Of a DNA stretch of 64,000 nucleotides, positions 17,777 to 26,111 are shown in pieces; the stretch's first letter is position 1, and every line of letters begins with the position of its first letter. The translations under genes were made by a program, and so were the position numbers. The stretch comes from Streptomyces coeruleorubidus (GTDB lineage Bacteria > Actinomycetota > Actinomycetes > Streptomycetales > Streptomycetaceae): positions 7,812,001 through 7,876,000 of the forward strand of contig NZ_CP118527.1 of the NCBI RefSeq assembly GCF_028885415.1. Reading direction: 5' to 3'. Under the pieces are notes generated by a model. It made no database searches and had not been told where the DNA came from. It worked only from the letters and a program-made list of their open reading frames with translations.

Positions 17777-17991
17777 CCCCTTTTCGCGGTTTTCGGACTC
17801 CTTACCCGGGACCCGCTGGGCAGTGAGTTGTCTCCAAGTGTTTGAGACAGCCGCACCACGGCACCCGCGAGAAGCCGGAGGTACGCCACACAGCTCGGGA
17901 CGGAGGACATGCGCTTCCCTGGTATCGACGCCCTGTTCCACGACCCGGCCGCAGCCCTCGCCGCACAGGCGCTGCCAGAAAGGGCAGCAGC

Positions 17992-18993
17992 ATGACCTCG
18001 TACGCAGTCGTCATCCCCACCCTCGTACGGGACACCCTCGCCGACTGTCTCGCCGCGCTCGCCGCCGCGACCGGGCCGCGCCCCGAGGAGATCGTCCTCG
18101 TCGACGACCGGCCCGATCCCGAACCGGGAAAGCTGGAGCACCCGCTGAGCGTCCTCGGCGACCTGCGGGAGCGCACCACCGTGCTCACCGGGGGTGGACG
18201 CGGGCCCGCCGCCGCCCGCAACACCGGGCTGCGGGCCGTGACCGCGCCATGGACCGTGTTCCTCGACGACGACGTCCAGATCGGGCCGCACTGGTGCGAC
18301 CAACTGGCCGAGGACCTCGCCGAGGCGTCCCCCGACATCGCGGGTGTCCAGGGCGTCATCGCCGTCCCGCTGCCCGGCGAACGCCGCCCCACCGACTGGG
18401 AACGCGGCACCGCGGGACTCGCCCGCGCCCACTGGATCACCGCCGACATGGCCTACCGCACCGAGGCGCTCAAGCAGGTCGGCGGCTTCGACGAACGCTT
18501 CCAACGCGCCTTCCGCGAGGATGCCGACCTCGCGCTGCGCGTTCTCGACTCGGGCTGGCGCATCCGGCAGGGCCGCCGGACCACCCGCCACCCCGTGCAC
18601 CCCGCCTCCCGCTGGGTGTCCGTGCGCCAGCAGCGCGGCAACGCCGACGACGCCCTCATGCGCCATCTGCACGGGCCCGACTGGTGGGACAAGGCGGTCG
18701 CGCCGCGCGGCCGGATCCGCAAGCACGCGGCGATCACCACCGCGGGCGTCGCCGCGTGCGCCCTCGCCGCCACCGGACACGTCCGGGCCGCCGCGGCCTG
18801 CGCGCTCGGCTGGGCGGCCGGCACGGCGGAGTTCGCCCGGGCCCGCATCGCGCCCGGCCCGCGCACCCGCGACGAGGTGACGACGATGCTGGCGACCAGC
18901 GTGCTCATCCCGCCCGCCGCGACCTGGCACCGGCTGACCGGCGCAGTGCGCTACCGCCATGCCCGCGCCTGGCAGGAGGAGGTGGCCCAGTGA
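17992..18993 (+). CDS. Family 2 glycosyltransferase
   Basis: 333 aa. The GT-A nucleotide-sugar fold is clear: VVIPTLVRDTLADCLAAL at the N-terminus, IVLVDDRPDPEPG, ARNTGLRAV and the DXD-type metal site FLDDDVQIG (about residues 86-94), then the acceptor region ITADMAYRTEAL and GFDERFQRAFREDADLALRV. Two hydrophobic C-terminal segments (AAITTAGVAACALAATG and AAAACALGWAAG) probably anchor it to the membrane. Start ATG 17992 is preceded by AAAGGGCAGCAGC. The stop overlaps the next gene as GTGA. With the HAD and GT9 genes downstream it points to assembly of a surface glycan. Confidence 0.85.
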   Translation: MTSYAVVIPTLVRDTLADCLAALAAATGPRPEEIVLVDDRPDPEPGKLEHPLSVLGDLRERTTVLTGGGRGPAAARNTGLRAVTAPWTVFLDDDVQIGPHWCDQLAEDLAEASPDIAGVQGVIAVPLPGERRPTDWERGTAGLARAHWITADMAYRTEALKQVGGFDERFQRAFREDADLALRVLDSGWRIRQGRRTTRHPVHPASRWVSVRQQRGNADDALMRHLHGPDWWDKAVAPRGRIRKHAAITTAGVAACALAATGHVRAAAACALGWAAGTAEFARARIAPGPRTRDEVTTMLATSVLIPPAATWHRLTGAVRYRHARAWQEEVAQ

Positions 18994-19625
18994 ACCCCAC
19001 GAGTCCCGTGAGCCCGACGACCCCGGCGAACCCTGTGAAGGCCGTGCTGTTCGACCGCGACGGCACGCTCGTCGAGGACGTCCCCTACAACGCCGACCCC
19101 GACCGCGTACGCCCCGTCGAGGGCGCCCGTGAGGCGCTCGCCCTGCTGCGCGAACGCGGCATCCGCACCGGCGTCGTCACCGATCAGTCCGGTGTCGCGC
19201 GCGGACTGCTCACCGACGCCGACGTCCGCCGCGTCAACCACCGCGTCGACGAACTCCTCGGCCCCTTCGAGGTGTTCGCCGTCTGCCCGCACGGCCCCGA
19301 CGACGGCTGCCACTGCCGCAAGCCCCAGCCCGGCATCGTGCTGTGGGCGGCAGGCCGGATCTGCACCCGCCCCGCCGACCTCGTCGTCATCGGCGACACC
19401 GGCGCCGACGTGGAGGCCGCCCGCCGCGCCGGCGCCCACGGCATCCTCGTCCCCACCGAGCAGGCCCGCCCCGAGGAGACCGCGGACGCCGACCACGTCG
19501 CCCCGGACCTGCTGACCGCCGTCCGGGCCGTACTGGACGGACCGCCCAAGGGCCGCGTCCTCGCCGACGAACGCCCCATCCAGGAGGCCTACACGGCCGG
19601 TCCGGGGCCGGGGAGGGGCGCGTGA
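18990..19625 (+). CDS. GmhB-like HAD phosphatase (heptose bisphosphate phosphatase type)
   Basis: 211 aa, HAD-IIIA family. Motif I is FDRDGTLVEDVPYN with the catalytic Asp pair, motif II VVTDQSG, the zinc loop CPHGPDDGCHCRKP typical of GmhB and HisB-N proteins, and motif III/IV VIGDTGADVEAARRAG. The family removes the 7-phosphate from D-glycero-manno-heptose 1,7-bisphosphate. The 20 N-terminal residues (repeats of NPTSPVSPTTP type) and about 35 C-terminal residues are extra. The GTG at 18990 overlaps the GT2 stop. Heptose kinase and isomerase genes are not in the window, so a role in another sugar phosphate is possible. Confidence 0.82.
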   Translation: MNPTSPVSPTTPANPVKAVLFDRDGTLVEDVPYNADPDRVRPVEGAREALALLRERGIRTGVVTDQSGVARGLLTDADVRRVNHRVDELLGPFEVFAVCPHGPDDGCHCRKPQPGIVLWAAGRICTRPADLVVIGDTGADVEAARRAGAHGILVPTEQARPEETADADHVAPDLLTAVRAVLDGPPKGRVLADERPIQEAYTAGPGPGRGA

Positions 19626-19708
19626 AGGCCCTCCTCACGCGTCTCGACAGCTTCGGCGACGTGCGCGGCCGCCGACCTCCCGGCACGACGACCGTCCGTA
19701 CGAGGTAG
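19622..19708 (+). pseudogene. 5' stump of a GT9 glycosyltransferase gene
   Basis: A GTG overlapping the preceding stop (GTGA) opens VKALLTRLDSFGDV, a textbook N-terminus of ADP-heptose:LPS heptosyltransferase family (GT9) proteins, which normally continues with LLAGPAVRAV. Here the next 14 codons (RGRRPPG...) are unrelated and a stop follows. The rest of the gene has been deleted or replaced. The overlap shows that it was once the third gene of the operon. Confidence 0.75.
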
Positions 19709-19777
19709 GTGCCGGCGCGGCACCCGATGAGTGCGGCTGCGGGGGCGGAGGCAGGGGGAACGCGGCAGTCTGCTGGC

Positions 19778-20809
19778 ATGGCACAGGACCAGACAGCGAA
19801 GACAGGGACGGATGCGGGCAGGACAGCGAAGGCCGCGGACAGGGCGCCCGGGGAACCGACGACACCCCGCCTCCTCGTCCTCCGCGCCCTGGGCCTGGGC
19901 GACCTCCTCGCCGGTGTCCCCGCGCTGCGCGCTCTGCGGCGGGCCTACCCCGGGTACGAGCTCGTGCTGGCGGCGCCCGCCGAGCTGGAGCCCGTGGCAG
20001 AGGCGACGGGGGCCGTGGACCGGCTGCTGCCCGCCTCCGCGCCGGGGCGGGGCGTGCCGCGCGCGCTCGACTGGAGCGGGCCGCCGCCGGACGTCGCCGT
20101 CGACCTGCACGGCAACGGACCGCCCAGCCACCGGCTCCTCCTGGGGCTGCGCCCGCTGAAGCTGCTCGCCTTCGCCCACCCGGACATGCCGGAGATCGAC
20201 GGCCCGCCCTGGTACGCGGAGGAACACGAACGAGACCGGTGGTGTCGGCTGCTCCAGGCGTACGGCATCGACGTCGACCCCGGCGACCTGTCCCTGCCAC
20301 GCCCGCGCACCGCCTCCCCGGCACCCGGCGCGGTCGTACTGCATCCCGGCGCCGGGTCACCCGCCCGCTGCTGGCCCGTCGAGCGGTACGCGGCCGTCGC
20401 GGACGGGCTGCGCGCCCGGGGCCTGCGGGTCGTCGTGACCGGCGGCGCGGGCGAGAACGACCTCGTGGCCCGGCTCGCCAAGCAGGCAGGCCTGTCCGAC
20501 ACCGACGTGTTCGGCGGGGGCCTCCCGTTCGGCCGGCTGTCCGCCCTCGTCGCCGACGCGTACGCCGTGATCAGCGGTGACACCGGCATCGCCCACCTCG
20601 CGGCCGCCCACGCCACGCGCTCCGTCACCCTCTTCGGCCCGGTCGCACCGAGCCGCTGGGGCCCGCCGCCCATCCCGCGCCACCGTGCCCTGTGGTACGG
20701 CCCGGAGGGCGACCCGCACGGCCGCCGCCCCGACCCCGCGCTGCTGCGCATCACCCCCGACGACGTCCTGCGCGCCGTCGACGAACTGCCCGGCACCCGA
20801 CACCTGTGA
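19778..20809 (+). CDS. Family 9 glycosyltransferase (heptosyltransferase-like)
   Basis: 343 aa from ATG 19778 (in-frame ATGs at 19709 and 19727 are alternatives). The N-terminal Rossmann half begins LLVLRALGLGDLLAGVPALRAL, the GT9 signature. The C-terminal nucleotide-sugar half has VVLHPGAGSPARCWPVERY, VVVTGGAGENDLV and ISGDTGIAHLAAAHATRSVTLFG (in pieces), in which the DTG-x-AHLAAA motif contacts the donor. It belongs with GT2 and GmhB-like genes upstream, though about 150 bases of damaged sequence now separate them. Confidence 0.85.
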   Translation: MAQDQTAKTGTDAGRTAKAADRAPGEPTTPRLLVLRALGLGDLLAGVPALRALRRAYPGYELVLAAPAELEPVAEATGAVDRLLPASAPGRGVPRALDWSGPPPDVAVDLHGNGPPSHRLLLGLRPLKLLAFAHPDMPEIDGPPWYAEEHERDRWCRLLQAYGIDVDPGDLSLPRPRTASPAPGAVVLHPGAGSPARCWPVERYAAVADGLRARGLRVVVTGGAGENDLVARLAKQAGLSDTDVFGGGLPFGRLSALVADAYAVISGDTGIAHLAAAHATRSVTLFGPVAPSRWGPPPIPRHRALWYGPEGDPHGRRPDPALLRITPDDVLRAVDELPGTRHL

Positions 20810-20911
20810 GGAGGGACCCGCATGATGACCATCCGAGCCCGGATGCCACGCCCGCCGGCATCGTCAGGCACCGGCAGGTGCGGATCCGGTCGTCGGGTCA
20901 GCGGCGGACGC

Positions 20912-21232
20912 TCAGCCCCCGCACCACCGGCACATCAGCCGGAACACGGCGAACAGCGTCGGCGGCCACATGACGGCGAACGCCCAGATCACCCCCGGCT
21001 CGGAGGTGACGATCCCGGCCACCATCAGCCCGACCGACACCGCGAGCAGCACCGCCACGGTCCGGACGCGGGGGCGGTAGGAGCCGAGGCGGGCCAGCAG
21101 CCGGGCGGGGTCGGGGCGGCGGCTCAGTCGCAGGGTGCGCAGCCGGCGGTCGAGGCGGCGGTCGCGGCGCAGCGCGCGTTCCACCTCGTCGAGGATGCGC
21201 TGCTCGTTCTCGGGAAGTCGGCCGATGGACAC
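20912..21232 (-). CDS. DUF3040 small membrane protein
   Basis: 106 aa from GTG 21232, preceded by GAAGGAG. It begins with the DUF3040 signature LPENEQRILDEVERAL, a short amphipathic helix, followed by a basic linker and two transmembrane helices (VRTVAVLLAVSVGLMVAGIV and VIWAFAVMWPPTLFAVF). The family is common in actinobacteria and has no known function. Confidence 0.85.
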   Translation of the reverse strand: MSIGRLPENEQRILDEVERALRRDRRLDRRLRTLRLSRRPDPARLLARLGSYRPRVRTVAVLLAVSVGLMVAGIVTSEPGVIWAFAVMWPPTLFAVFRLMCRWCGG

Positions 21233-21339
21233 GCGCTTTCTCCTTCCGGGCGGCCGGAGGCGTCTTGGGTCCCGAGGGGGACGTGCGGCCAAGGACGTAC
21301 AGCGGGGATGTAAAGCGGGTGCCCCGTGAGGTTCCGGAG

Positions 21340-22248
21340 CTAACCGGGGACGGGCCGTGCCAGCGCCTCGACGAGCCGGTCGGCGCTGTCCGGCACGGTG
21401 CCCTCACGGAACCCGTCCCGGATCTGGCGGGCGGTCACCCGGCCGCCGGTCAGACACCAGTCCCACCAGCGGTCCAACTGCCGCACGTCCAGCCGCTCGG
21501 CGGGCACCAGCGCGGGCCAGCCGCAGGCCCGGGCCTGTGCGGTCATCTTCGCGCCGCCGGTGACCGGGTCGACGGCCAGCACCGGGGTGCCGACCCGCAG
21601 CGCGATGACCAGCCCGTGCAGCCGGTCGGTGACGACGAGGTCCAGCCGGGCCAGCACGGACTGGAGCTGCGCGGGCGTGGCACTGAGATGCCAGTCGTGC
21701 GTGTCGAGCCGCGTCTCCAGCTCCAGCCGGCCGCAGTCCTTCCTGGCCAGCCAGCGCGTCACCTCCTCGGCGACCTGCCCGTGCCGCCGCGGCTCCCCGT
21801 ACTCGTGCTGCCCGTGCGTGAGGATCACCCCGACGACCGGCCGGGCGGGCGCGTCCGGGGCGCGGGCCGCGAGGTCCTCCACCGGTTCGCTGTCCGGCGC
21901 GTCCCGGGGCAGCACCCGGTGGAAGCCGGTCACGGCCGCGCTGGTGGGGTCGATGACCGAGGTGCCGACGGCGATCCGCACACAGTGCGCGAACCGCCGG
22001 TGCAGTTCCTCGATCTGCGGCCCGTGCAGCGGGCCGCACACGAACACCAGGTGGGAGTAGTCCTCGGGCCACAGCCGGTCCAGGTGCAGCGCCTCCGGAC
22101 GGAAGCCGGGACTCCAGGCGACGTCGTAGGGGATGCCCGTGCCGAGCAGTACGTCCTCCACCCGGCGCAGGGCCAGCACGTCCCCGGCGGTCGCCTCCCC
22201 GTCCCGGAAGCTGAACCACCCGGTCAGCAGAACCCTGCGCGGTCGCAT
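21340..22248 (-). CDS. Polysaccharide pyruvyltransferase family protein
   Basis: 302 aa from ATG 22248. It has the two-domain GT-B-like layout of the PS_pyruv_trans family: an N-terminal VLLTGWFSFRDGEATAGDVLAL segment, SHLVFVCGPLHG, and the C-terminal VVTDRLHGLVIALRVGTPVLAVD block, the most diagnostic motif. Members add pyruvate ketals from phosphoenolpyruvate to surface sugars. With the glycosyltransferases 0.5 kb away it fits the same surface-glycan theme. The acceptor is unknown. Confidence 0.82.
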   Translation of the reverse strand: MRPRRVLLTGWFSFRDGEATAGDVLALRRVEDVLLGTGIPYDVAWSPGFRPEALHLDRLWPEDYSHLVFVCGPLHGPQIEELHRRFAHCVRIAVGTSVIDPTSAAVTGFHRVLPRDAPDSEPVEDLAARAPDAPARPVVGVILTHGQHEYGEPRRHGQVAEEVTRWLARKDCGRLELETRLDTHDWHLSATPAQLQSVLARLDLVVTDRLHGLVIALRVGTPVLAVDPVTGGAKMTAQARACGWPALVPAERLDVRQLDRWWDWCLTGGRVTARQIRDGFREGTVPDSADRLVEALARPVPG

Positions 22249-22327
22249 GCTGTCTTGTGTCTGCACATGCCCTGAGTGCCCGCCCACCGGGAAGACAATC
22301 AGGGCATTACGGGCAACCGCAGCATGG

Positions 22328-23779
22328 TCACTGGGTGTAGAAGGTGGCGTCCGCCCGGTCGGTCGCCGTGCTCACCGCCTGCACGTTCAGCAGGTACTCC
22401 CAGTGGCGGACGTATCGCCCCGGGTAGTTGTACGACTCGTAGGAGACGCCCGCCGGGTCGGCCAGCCCGGCGCGCCGGTGGAACGTGGCGTCGGAGGCGA
22501 ACCGCGCGCTGCCGTCGTTCTTCTCCAGCCACACCTCGAAGTTCTTGTGCCGCAGGTAGTAACCGGGGAAGTTCGCCGACTCCAGCGAGACGGTGCCGCT
22601 GCCGGCCAGTCCGGGCACGACCCGGAACTGCGAGTCGGCGAGCTTGCTGACGTTCGCCTCGATCCGGGCCCGGTAGTCGTAGTGGCGGATGAACCGGTCC
22701 GGGAAGTTGTACGAGGAGAAGCGCTGCGGGGTGATCCCGTCGGCCACGGGGATGCCGAAGTTCGGGGTGCCGTCGGCGTTCCAGTAGACCTTCTGCACGC
22801 GGGTGCGGCGGTTGGGGTCGTTGAGCGGGTCGCCGCTGATGTCCTTGTAGCTGCGGTCGTGGTAGACGAGGATGTCGCTCTTGCCGTCCTCGGACACGGT
22901 GAAGGAGTTGTGGCCCGGACCGTACTGGCTGGTCGCGGCGCTGCTGGCGAACACCGGGGTCGGACTCTTGCTCCAGGACGCCTGGCTGAGCAGGTTCGCG
23001 CTCGCGGAGGCGGTGAGCATGCCCAGGCAGTAGTTGCTGTCGGTGGCGCTGGCGGAGTACGTCATGAACACCTTGCCGCCGCGCTGGATGACCGCCGGAC
23101 CCTCGTTGACCTTGAAGCCGACGGTCTCCCAGGAGTAGGTGGGTCGCGACAGCATCACCGGAGTACCGGTGATCGTCCAGGGGTTGGCCATCCTCGCGAG
23201 GTAGATGTCGGTGTTGTTGTTCACGGACGGGTCGCGCTGCGCCCAGGCCAGGTAACGCACGCCGTTCACGACGAAGGTGGTGGCGTCCAGGGAGAAACTC
23301 TCCCACTGGGTCTTGATCTGCCCCTTCTCGGTCCAGGTGGCGGTGAGCGGGTTGGCGCCCGTGCCCTCCAGGACGTACATGCGGATCGCCCAGATGTCGT
23401 TCGTGGCGCCCGCCGCGAAGTACACGTACCACTTGCCGTCGATGAAGTGGATCTCCGGCGCCCAGATGTGGGCCCCCATCACGCCGCTGGCGTGCTTGGT
23501 CCAGATGGTCGTCTCGGGGGCCGACTTCAGCCCCTGGATGCTGGTCGCCCGGCGCAGCACGATGCGGTCGTACTCGGGGACGGTCGCGGTGAAGTAGTAG
23601 TAGCCGTCGGTGTGCTTGAAGATGTGCGGGTCGGCCCGCTTCTCCGCGATCGGGTTGGTGTAGGTGACGCCGGGGGAGTCGGGCACGGCGGCCTGCGCGG
23701 GCGCGCCCGTGAGGCAGGTCGCGAGGGCGACGAGGACGGCCAGGAGCAGCCGCAGCGCATTGCGTCTTTTACGTCTCAA
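22328..23779 (-). CDS. Secreted GH43 exo-alpha-L-arabinofuranosidase with CBM42
   Basis: 483 aa. A Sec signal peptide (MRRKRRNALRLLLAVLVALA ... AQA) ends near residue 30. The five-bladed GH43 propeller carries the expected acids: Asp50 in RADPHIF (base), Asp165 in SLDATTF (pKa modulator) and Glu226 in VNEGPAV (acid), plus HIWAPEIHF. The C-terminal 140 residues form an AbfB/CBM42 beta-trefoil with repeated NFPxRFIRHYDY-type units that bind arabinofuranose side chains. Architecture matches exo-1,5-alpha-L-arabinofuranosidases of Streptomyces acting on arabinan. There is no ATG near the signal peptide, so the start is TTG 23779 with GGAG eight bases upstream. Confidence 0.9.
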   Translation of the reverse strand: MRRKRRNALRLLLAVLVALATCLTGAPAQAAVPDSPGVTYTNPIAEKRADPHIFKHTDGYYYFTATVPEYDRIVLRRATSIQGLKSAPETTIWTKHASGVMGAHIWAPEIHFIDGKWYVYFAAGATNDIWAIRMYVLEGTGANPLTATWTEKGQIKTQWESFSLDATTFVVNGVRYLAWAQRDPSVNNNTDIYLARMANPWTITGTPVMLSRPTYSWETVGFKVNEGPAVIQRGGKVFMTYSASATDSNYCLGMLTASASANLLSQASWSKSPTPVFASSAATSQYGPGHNSFTVSEDGKSDILVYHDRSYKDISGDPLNDPNRRTRVQKVYWNADGTPNFGIPVADGITPQRFSSYNFPDRFIRHYDYRARIEANVSKLADSQFRVVPGLAGSGTVSLESANFPGYYLRHKNFEVWLEKNDGSARFASDATFHRRAGLADPAGVSYESYNYPGRYVRHWEYLLNVQAVSTATDRADATFYTQ

Positions 23780-23818
23780 GGGAGTTCTCCGGATCAGAGG
23801 GGGGAGTGATCAGGTTGA

Positions 23819-25321
23819 TCAGGTGGTGGGGACGAGCTTCCACTGCTGGCAGTTGTTGTTCAGCCAGGTCCACTGCCGTACGTCGGCCCCGTTCGCCGTG
23901 CCGCAGTCGGTCACGTCGGCGACCTTGCCGGTGGACTCGTTGACGATCCGGACGTAGTCGTCGCTCGCCGTGTACACCAGCCGGTAGCGCTGGCACTTGT
24001 TGTTCAGCCAGGACCACTGCCGCAGGTCGGCGCCGTCCGCGGCGGAGCATTCGGCGGTGTCCAGCACCTTGCCGGTGGCCGCGTTGACGAGCCGGCTGGT
24101 GTCGTCGCCGAGGTCCTCGACCTTCCACCTCTGGTTGGCGCCGCCGTTGCAGCTCCACTGGTGGACGTTGGTGCCGTCGGCGCTGCTGCCGCCCGCCACG
24201 TCCAGGCACTTGCCGCTGTTGCGGTTGACGAGGGTGTACGCCGTCGGCTTCGCCGCCGTCTCGCCGGACGGACCGGGGAGCGTGCGGCCGAGGGGGACCG
24301 GGGCGCCGAAGTCCGGGGTGCCGTCGGCGTTCCAGGTGAACTTCTGGGCGCGGGTGGTGCGGGCGTTGCCGCAGCCGCCGTTCGCCGAGGAGTTGGCGTG
24401 GTAGACGATCCAGTTCTCGGTGCCGTCGGGCGAGGTGAAGAAGCCGTTGTGCCCGGGGCCGTACACGCCGGCCGCGTCGTTGCGCTGGAAGACCGGGGTC
24501 TGCTTCTTCGTCCAGGACGCCGGGTTCAGCGGGTCGGTGCCGGTGAGCTCCAGCAGCCCGAGCTTGTAGTCGGCCGTCTGGCACGAACTCGCGCTGTACG
24601 TCAGGAAGGTGCGGCCGTTCCGGTAGAGCGGCTCGGGTGCTTCGTTGACGGGGGACCCCGACCGCTCCCAGCTCAGCGTCGGGCTGGAGATGACGGTGAA
24701 GGTACTGCTCGCCAGGGTGTACGGATTGCTCATCGGCGCGATGACCAGGCTCTGCGTACCGCCGTTCACGAAGCCGCTGCCGACGAGGTACAGCCGCCCG
24801 TTCGCCTGGAGCACGCTCGCGTCGATCAGCCAGCCGCCCGGCGTGAGGTTCGACCCGGTCAGCGACCCCTTGTACGTGTAGGGACCCATCGGGTCGGAAC
24901 CGGTGCTCTCCAGGACATGGGTGCGCTGCGAGTCGCAGCAGGCCACGCCGCTCCGGCCGGCGGAGTAGTAGAGGTACCAGCGGCCGTTCAGGAAGTGGAT
25001 CTCCGGCGCCCAGATGTTGGTGTTGCGGGTCGCGGTGGTGTCCGACCACACCTGGACGCTGGGCGCGGTGGCGAGCCCGGCCAGGGTCGGCGACTTCCGC
25101 ATCGCGAGGACGCCGGTGAACGTCGTGGTGATCAGGTAGTAGTCGCCGTCGTGGTACGTCAGCCAGGGGTCGGCGCCCTTGGCCGACTTGAGCGGGTTGG
25201 TGTAGGGGCGCCCGTCCGCCGCGGACGCAGGCAACGTCACCCCCGTGAGGGCGAGAAGCAGGGCGAGCACGCAGACGAGCAGGGGACCGCGGCGCCTGGC
25301 CGCAGGGGTGGTCCGGAGCAT
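23819..25321 (-). CDS. Secreted GH43 enzyme with ricin-type CBM13
   Basis: 500 aa. Signal peptide of about 35 residues (LLVCVLALLLALTGVTLPASA). The GH43 catalytic acids are seen as Asp51 in GADPWLTYHDGDYY, Asp167 in WLIDASV and Glu227 in VNEAPEP, with NIWAPEIHF at about 102-110. The last 130 residues form a ricin-B-like trefoil with three QxW repeats (VHQWSCNGG, LRQWSWLNN, VRQWTWLNN), a xylan- or galactan-binding module. It is probably an arabinosidase or xylosidase on plant polysaccharides; exact specificity is not visible. It lies 39 bases upstream of the other GH43 gene on the same strand, so the two form an operon. Confidence 0.9.
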   Translation of the reverse strand: MLRTTPAARRRGPLLVCVLALLLALTGVTLPASAADGRPYTNPLKSAKGADPWLTYHDGDYYLITTTFTGVLAMRKSPTLAGLATAPSVQVWSDTTATRNTNIWAPEIHFLNGRWYLYYSAGRSGVACCDSQRTHVLESTGSDPMGPYTYKGSLTGSNLTPGGWLIDASVLQANGRLYLVGSGFVNGGTQSLVIAPMSNPYTLASSTFTVISSPTLSWERSGSPVNEAPEPLYRNGRTFLTYSASSCQTADYKLGLLELTGTDPLNPASWTKKQTPVFQRNDAAGVYGPGHNGFFTSPDGTENWIVYHANSSANGGCGNARTTRAQKFTWNADGTPDFGAPVPLGRTLPGPSGETAAKPTAYTLVNRNSGKCLDVAGGSSADGTNVHQWSCNGGANQRWKVEDLGDDTSRLVNAATGKVLDTAECSAADGADLRQWSWLNNKCQRYRLVYTASDDYVRIVNESTGKVADVTDCGTANGADVRQWTWLNNNCQQWKLVPTT

Positions 25322-25357
25322 ACGAGCCGCCTTCGTCCGAGTCTATGTCCGTAATTT

Positions 25358-25370
25358 CGAACGTAGTTCG
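25358..25370. promoter_or_regulatory. Palindrome in the GH43 operon promoter
   Basis: CGAACGTAGTTCG is a perfect palindrome with 5-bp arms and a 3-nt centre, 37-49 bases upstream of the ATG of the first GH43 gene in an AT-rich stretch. It is a candidate operator for sugar control; no known consensus was recognised. Confidence 0.4.
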
Positions 25371-25459
25371 TGAATTCGATCAGAAGATAAGTGGGGCTCT
25401 TACCTCCGTCAACGGTTTGCGCACGCCGGCCCGCGAGGGGGCCGGGTCGGTCATCGACG

Positions 25460-25474
25460 TGAAAACCATGTTCA
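25460..25474 (+). promoter_or_regulatory. Zur-box-like operator
   Basis: TGAAAACCATGTTCA matches the Streptomyces Zur consensus TGAAAATGATTTTCA at 12 of 15 positions and lies 46 bases before the start of a Fur/Zur-type gene. An overlapping inverted repeat ACCATG (25465) / CATGGT (25480) adds further symmetry. Autoregulation by zinc is the natural reading. Confidence 0.55.
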
Positions 25475-25520
25475 TCTAGCATGGTGTGCCGACGAACGCG
25501 CCGGTCGAGCGAGGAGTCCA

Positions 25521-26111
25521 GTGGTGGGCGAAGCGGAGGAGAGCCCGGCCGTGGAGCGCATCCACACGCCGGGGCTGCGCAGTACCTGGCAGCGCCGGGC
25601 CGTGCTCGACACCCTGGGCCGCTGCCGCGAGTTCGTCTCCGCGCAGGAACTGCACGCGTTACTGGCCGACTCCGGCAGCACCGTCGGGCTCACCACCGTC
25701 TACCGCACCCTGCGCGAACTGGACCGTGCCGGGTTGGTCGACGTCGTACGCGACGAAGGAGGCGAGCGGCTCTACCTGGGGCGGCCGGCCGGCGAGCACC
25801 GCCACTACCTCATCTGCCGCCGCTGCGGCCGCAGCCGGCCCGTGGACGCGGAGGCCGTCGAGGAGTGGGCCGCCCGGCTCGCCGAGACCACGGGCTTCAC
25901 GGAGCTGGAGCACACCCTCGAACTGAGCGGCGTCTGCGGCCCCTGCGGGCGCGGGCCGGTCACGGCGTCCTGCCCGCCGCCCCGTCCGGCCGGCCGGTCA
26001 GCCGGCGAAGCGGGCCGTGCCCGTCAGGACGCGTACGTCGAGGTCGGTGACCGCGTCCGCGGTGAGCCGGGCGGTGAACTCGGCGCGCACCCGCCGGGCG
26101 GCGGCCGGTGA
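25521..26111 (+). CDS. Fur-family metalloregulator (Zur-like), with abnormal C-terminal tail
   Basis: The first 143 or so residues are a complete Fur-family repressor: winged helix (TWQRRAVLDTLGRCREFVSAQELHALL ... VGLTTVYRTLRELDRAGLVDVV, in pieces), sensory histidines in EHRHYLIC, and a structural zinc site CRRC (99-102) with CGPC (139-142). This arrangement is closest to Zur. Family proteins normally stop soon after the last CxxC, but this frame runs on for about 53 Gly/Arg/Pro-rich residues, overlapping the opposing methyltransferase pseudogene by 114 bases. The true stop seems to have been lost. GTG 25521 has GAGGAG four bases upstream. A Zur-like box precedes the gene. Confidence 0.82.
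   Translation: MVGEAEESPAVERIHTPGLRSTWQRRAVLDTLGRCREFVSAQELHALLADSGSTVGLTTVYRTLRELDRAGLVDVVRDEGGERLYLGRPAGEHRHYLICRRCGRSRPVDAEAVEEWAARLAETTGFTELEHTLELSGVCGPCGRGPVTASCPPPRPAGRSAGEAGRARQDAYVEVGDRVRGEPGGELGAHPPGGGR

Noticed and set aside
20822..21313. Plus-strand frame opening with GAGGAGGGACCCGC before an ATG after the GT9 gene
   Set aside because: The ribosome site is good, but the translation is low-complexity and antisense to the well-supported DUF3040 gene, with no recognisable domain.
25486..25926. Alternative plus-strand frame starting just before the Fur-type gene
   Set aside because: Different frame from the one with zinc ligands and winged helix; composition is not protein-like.
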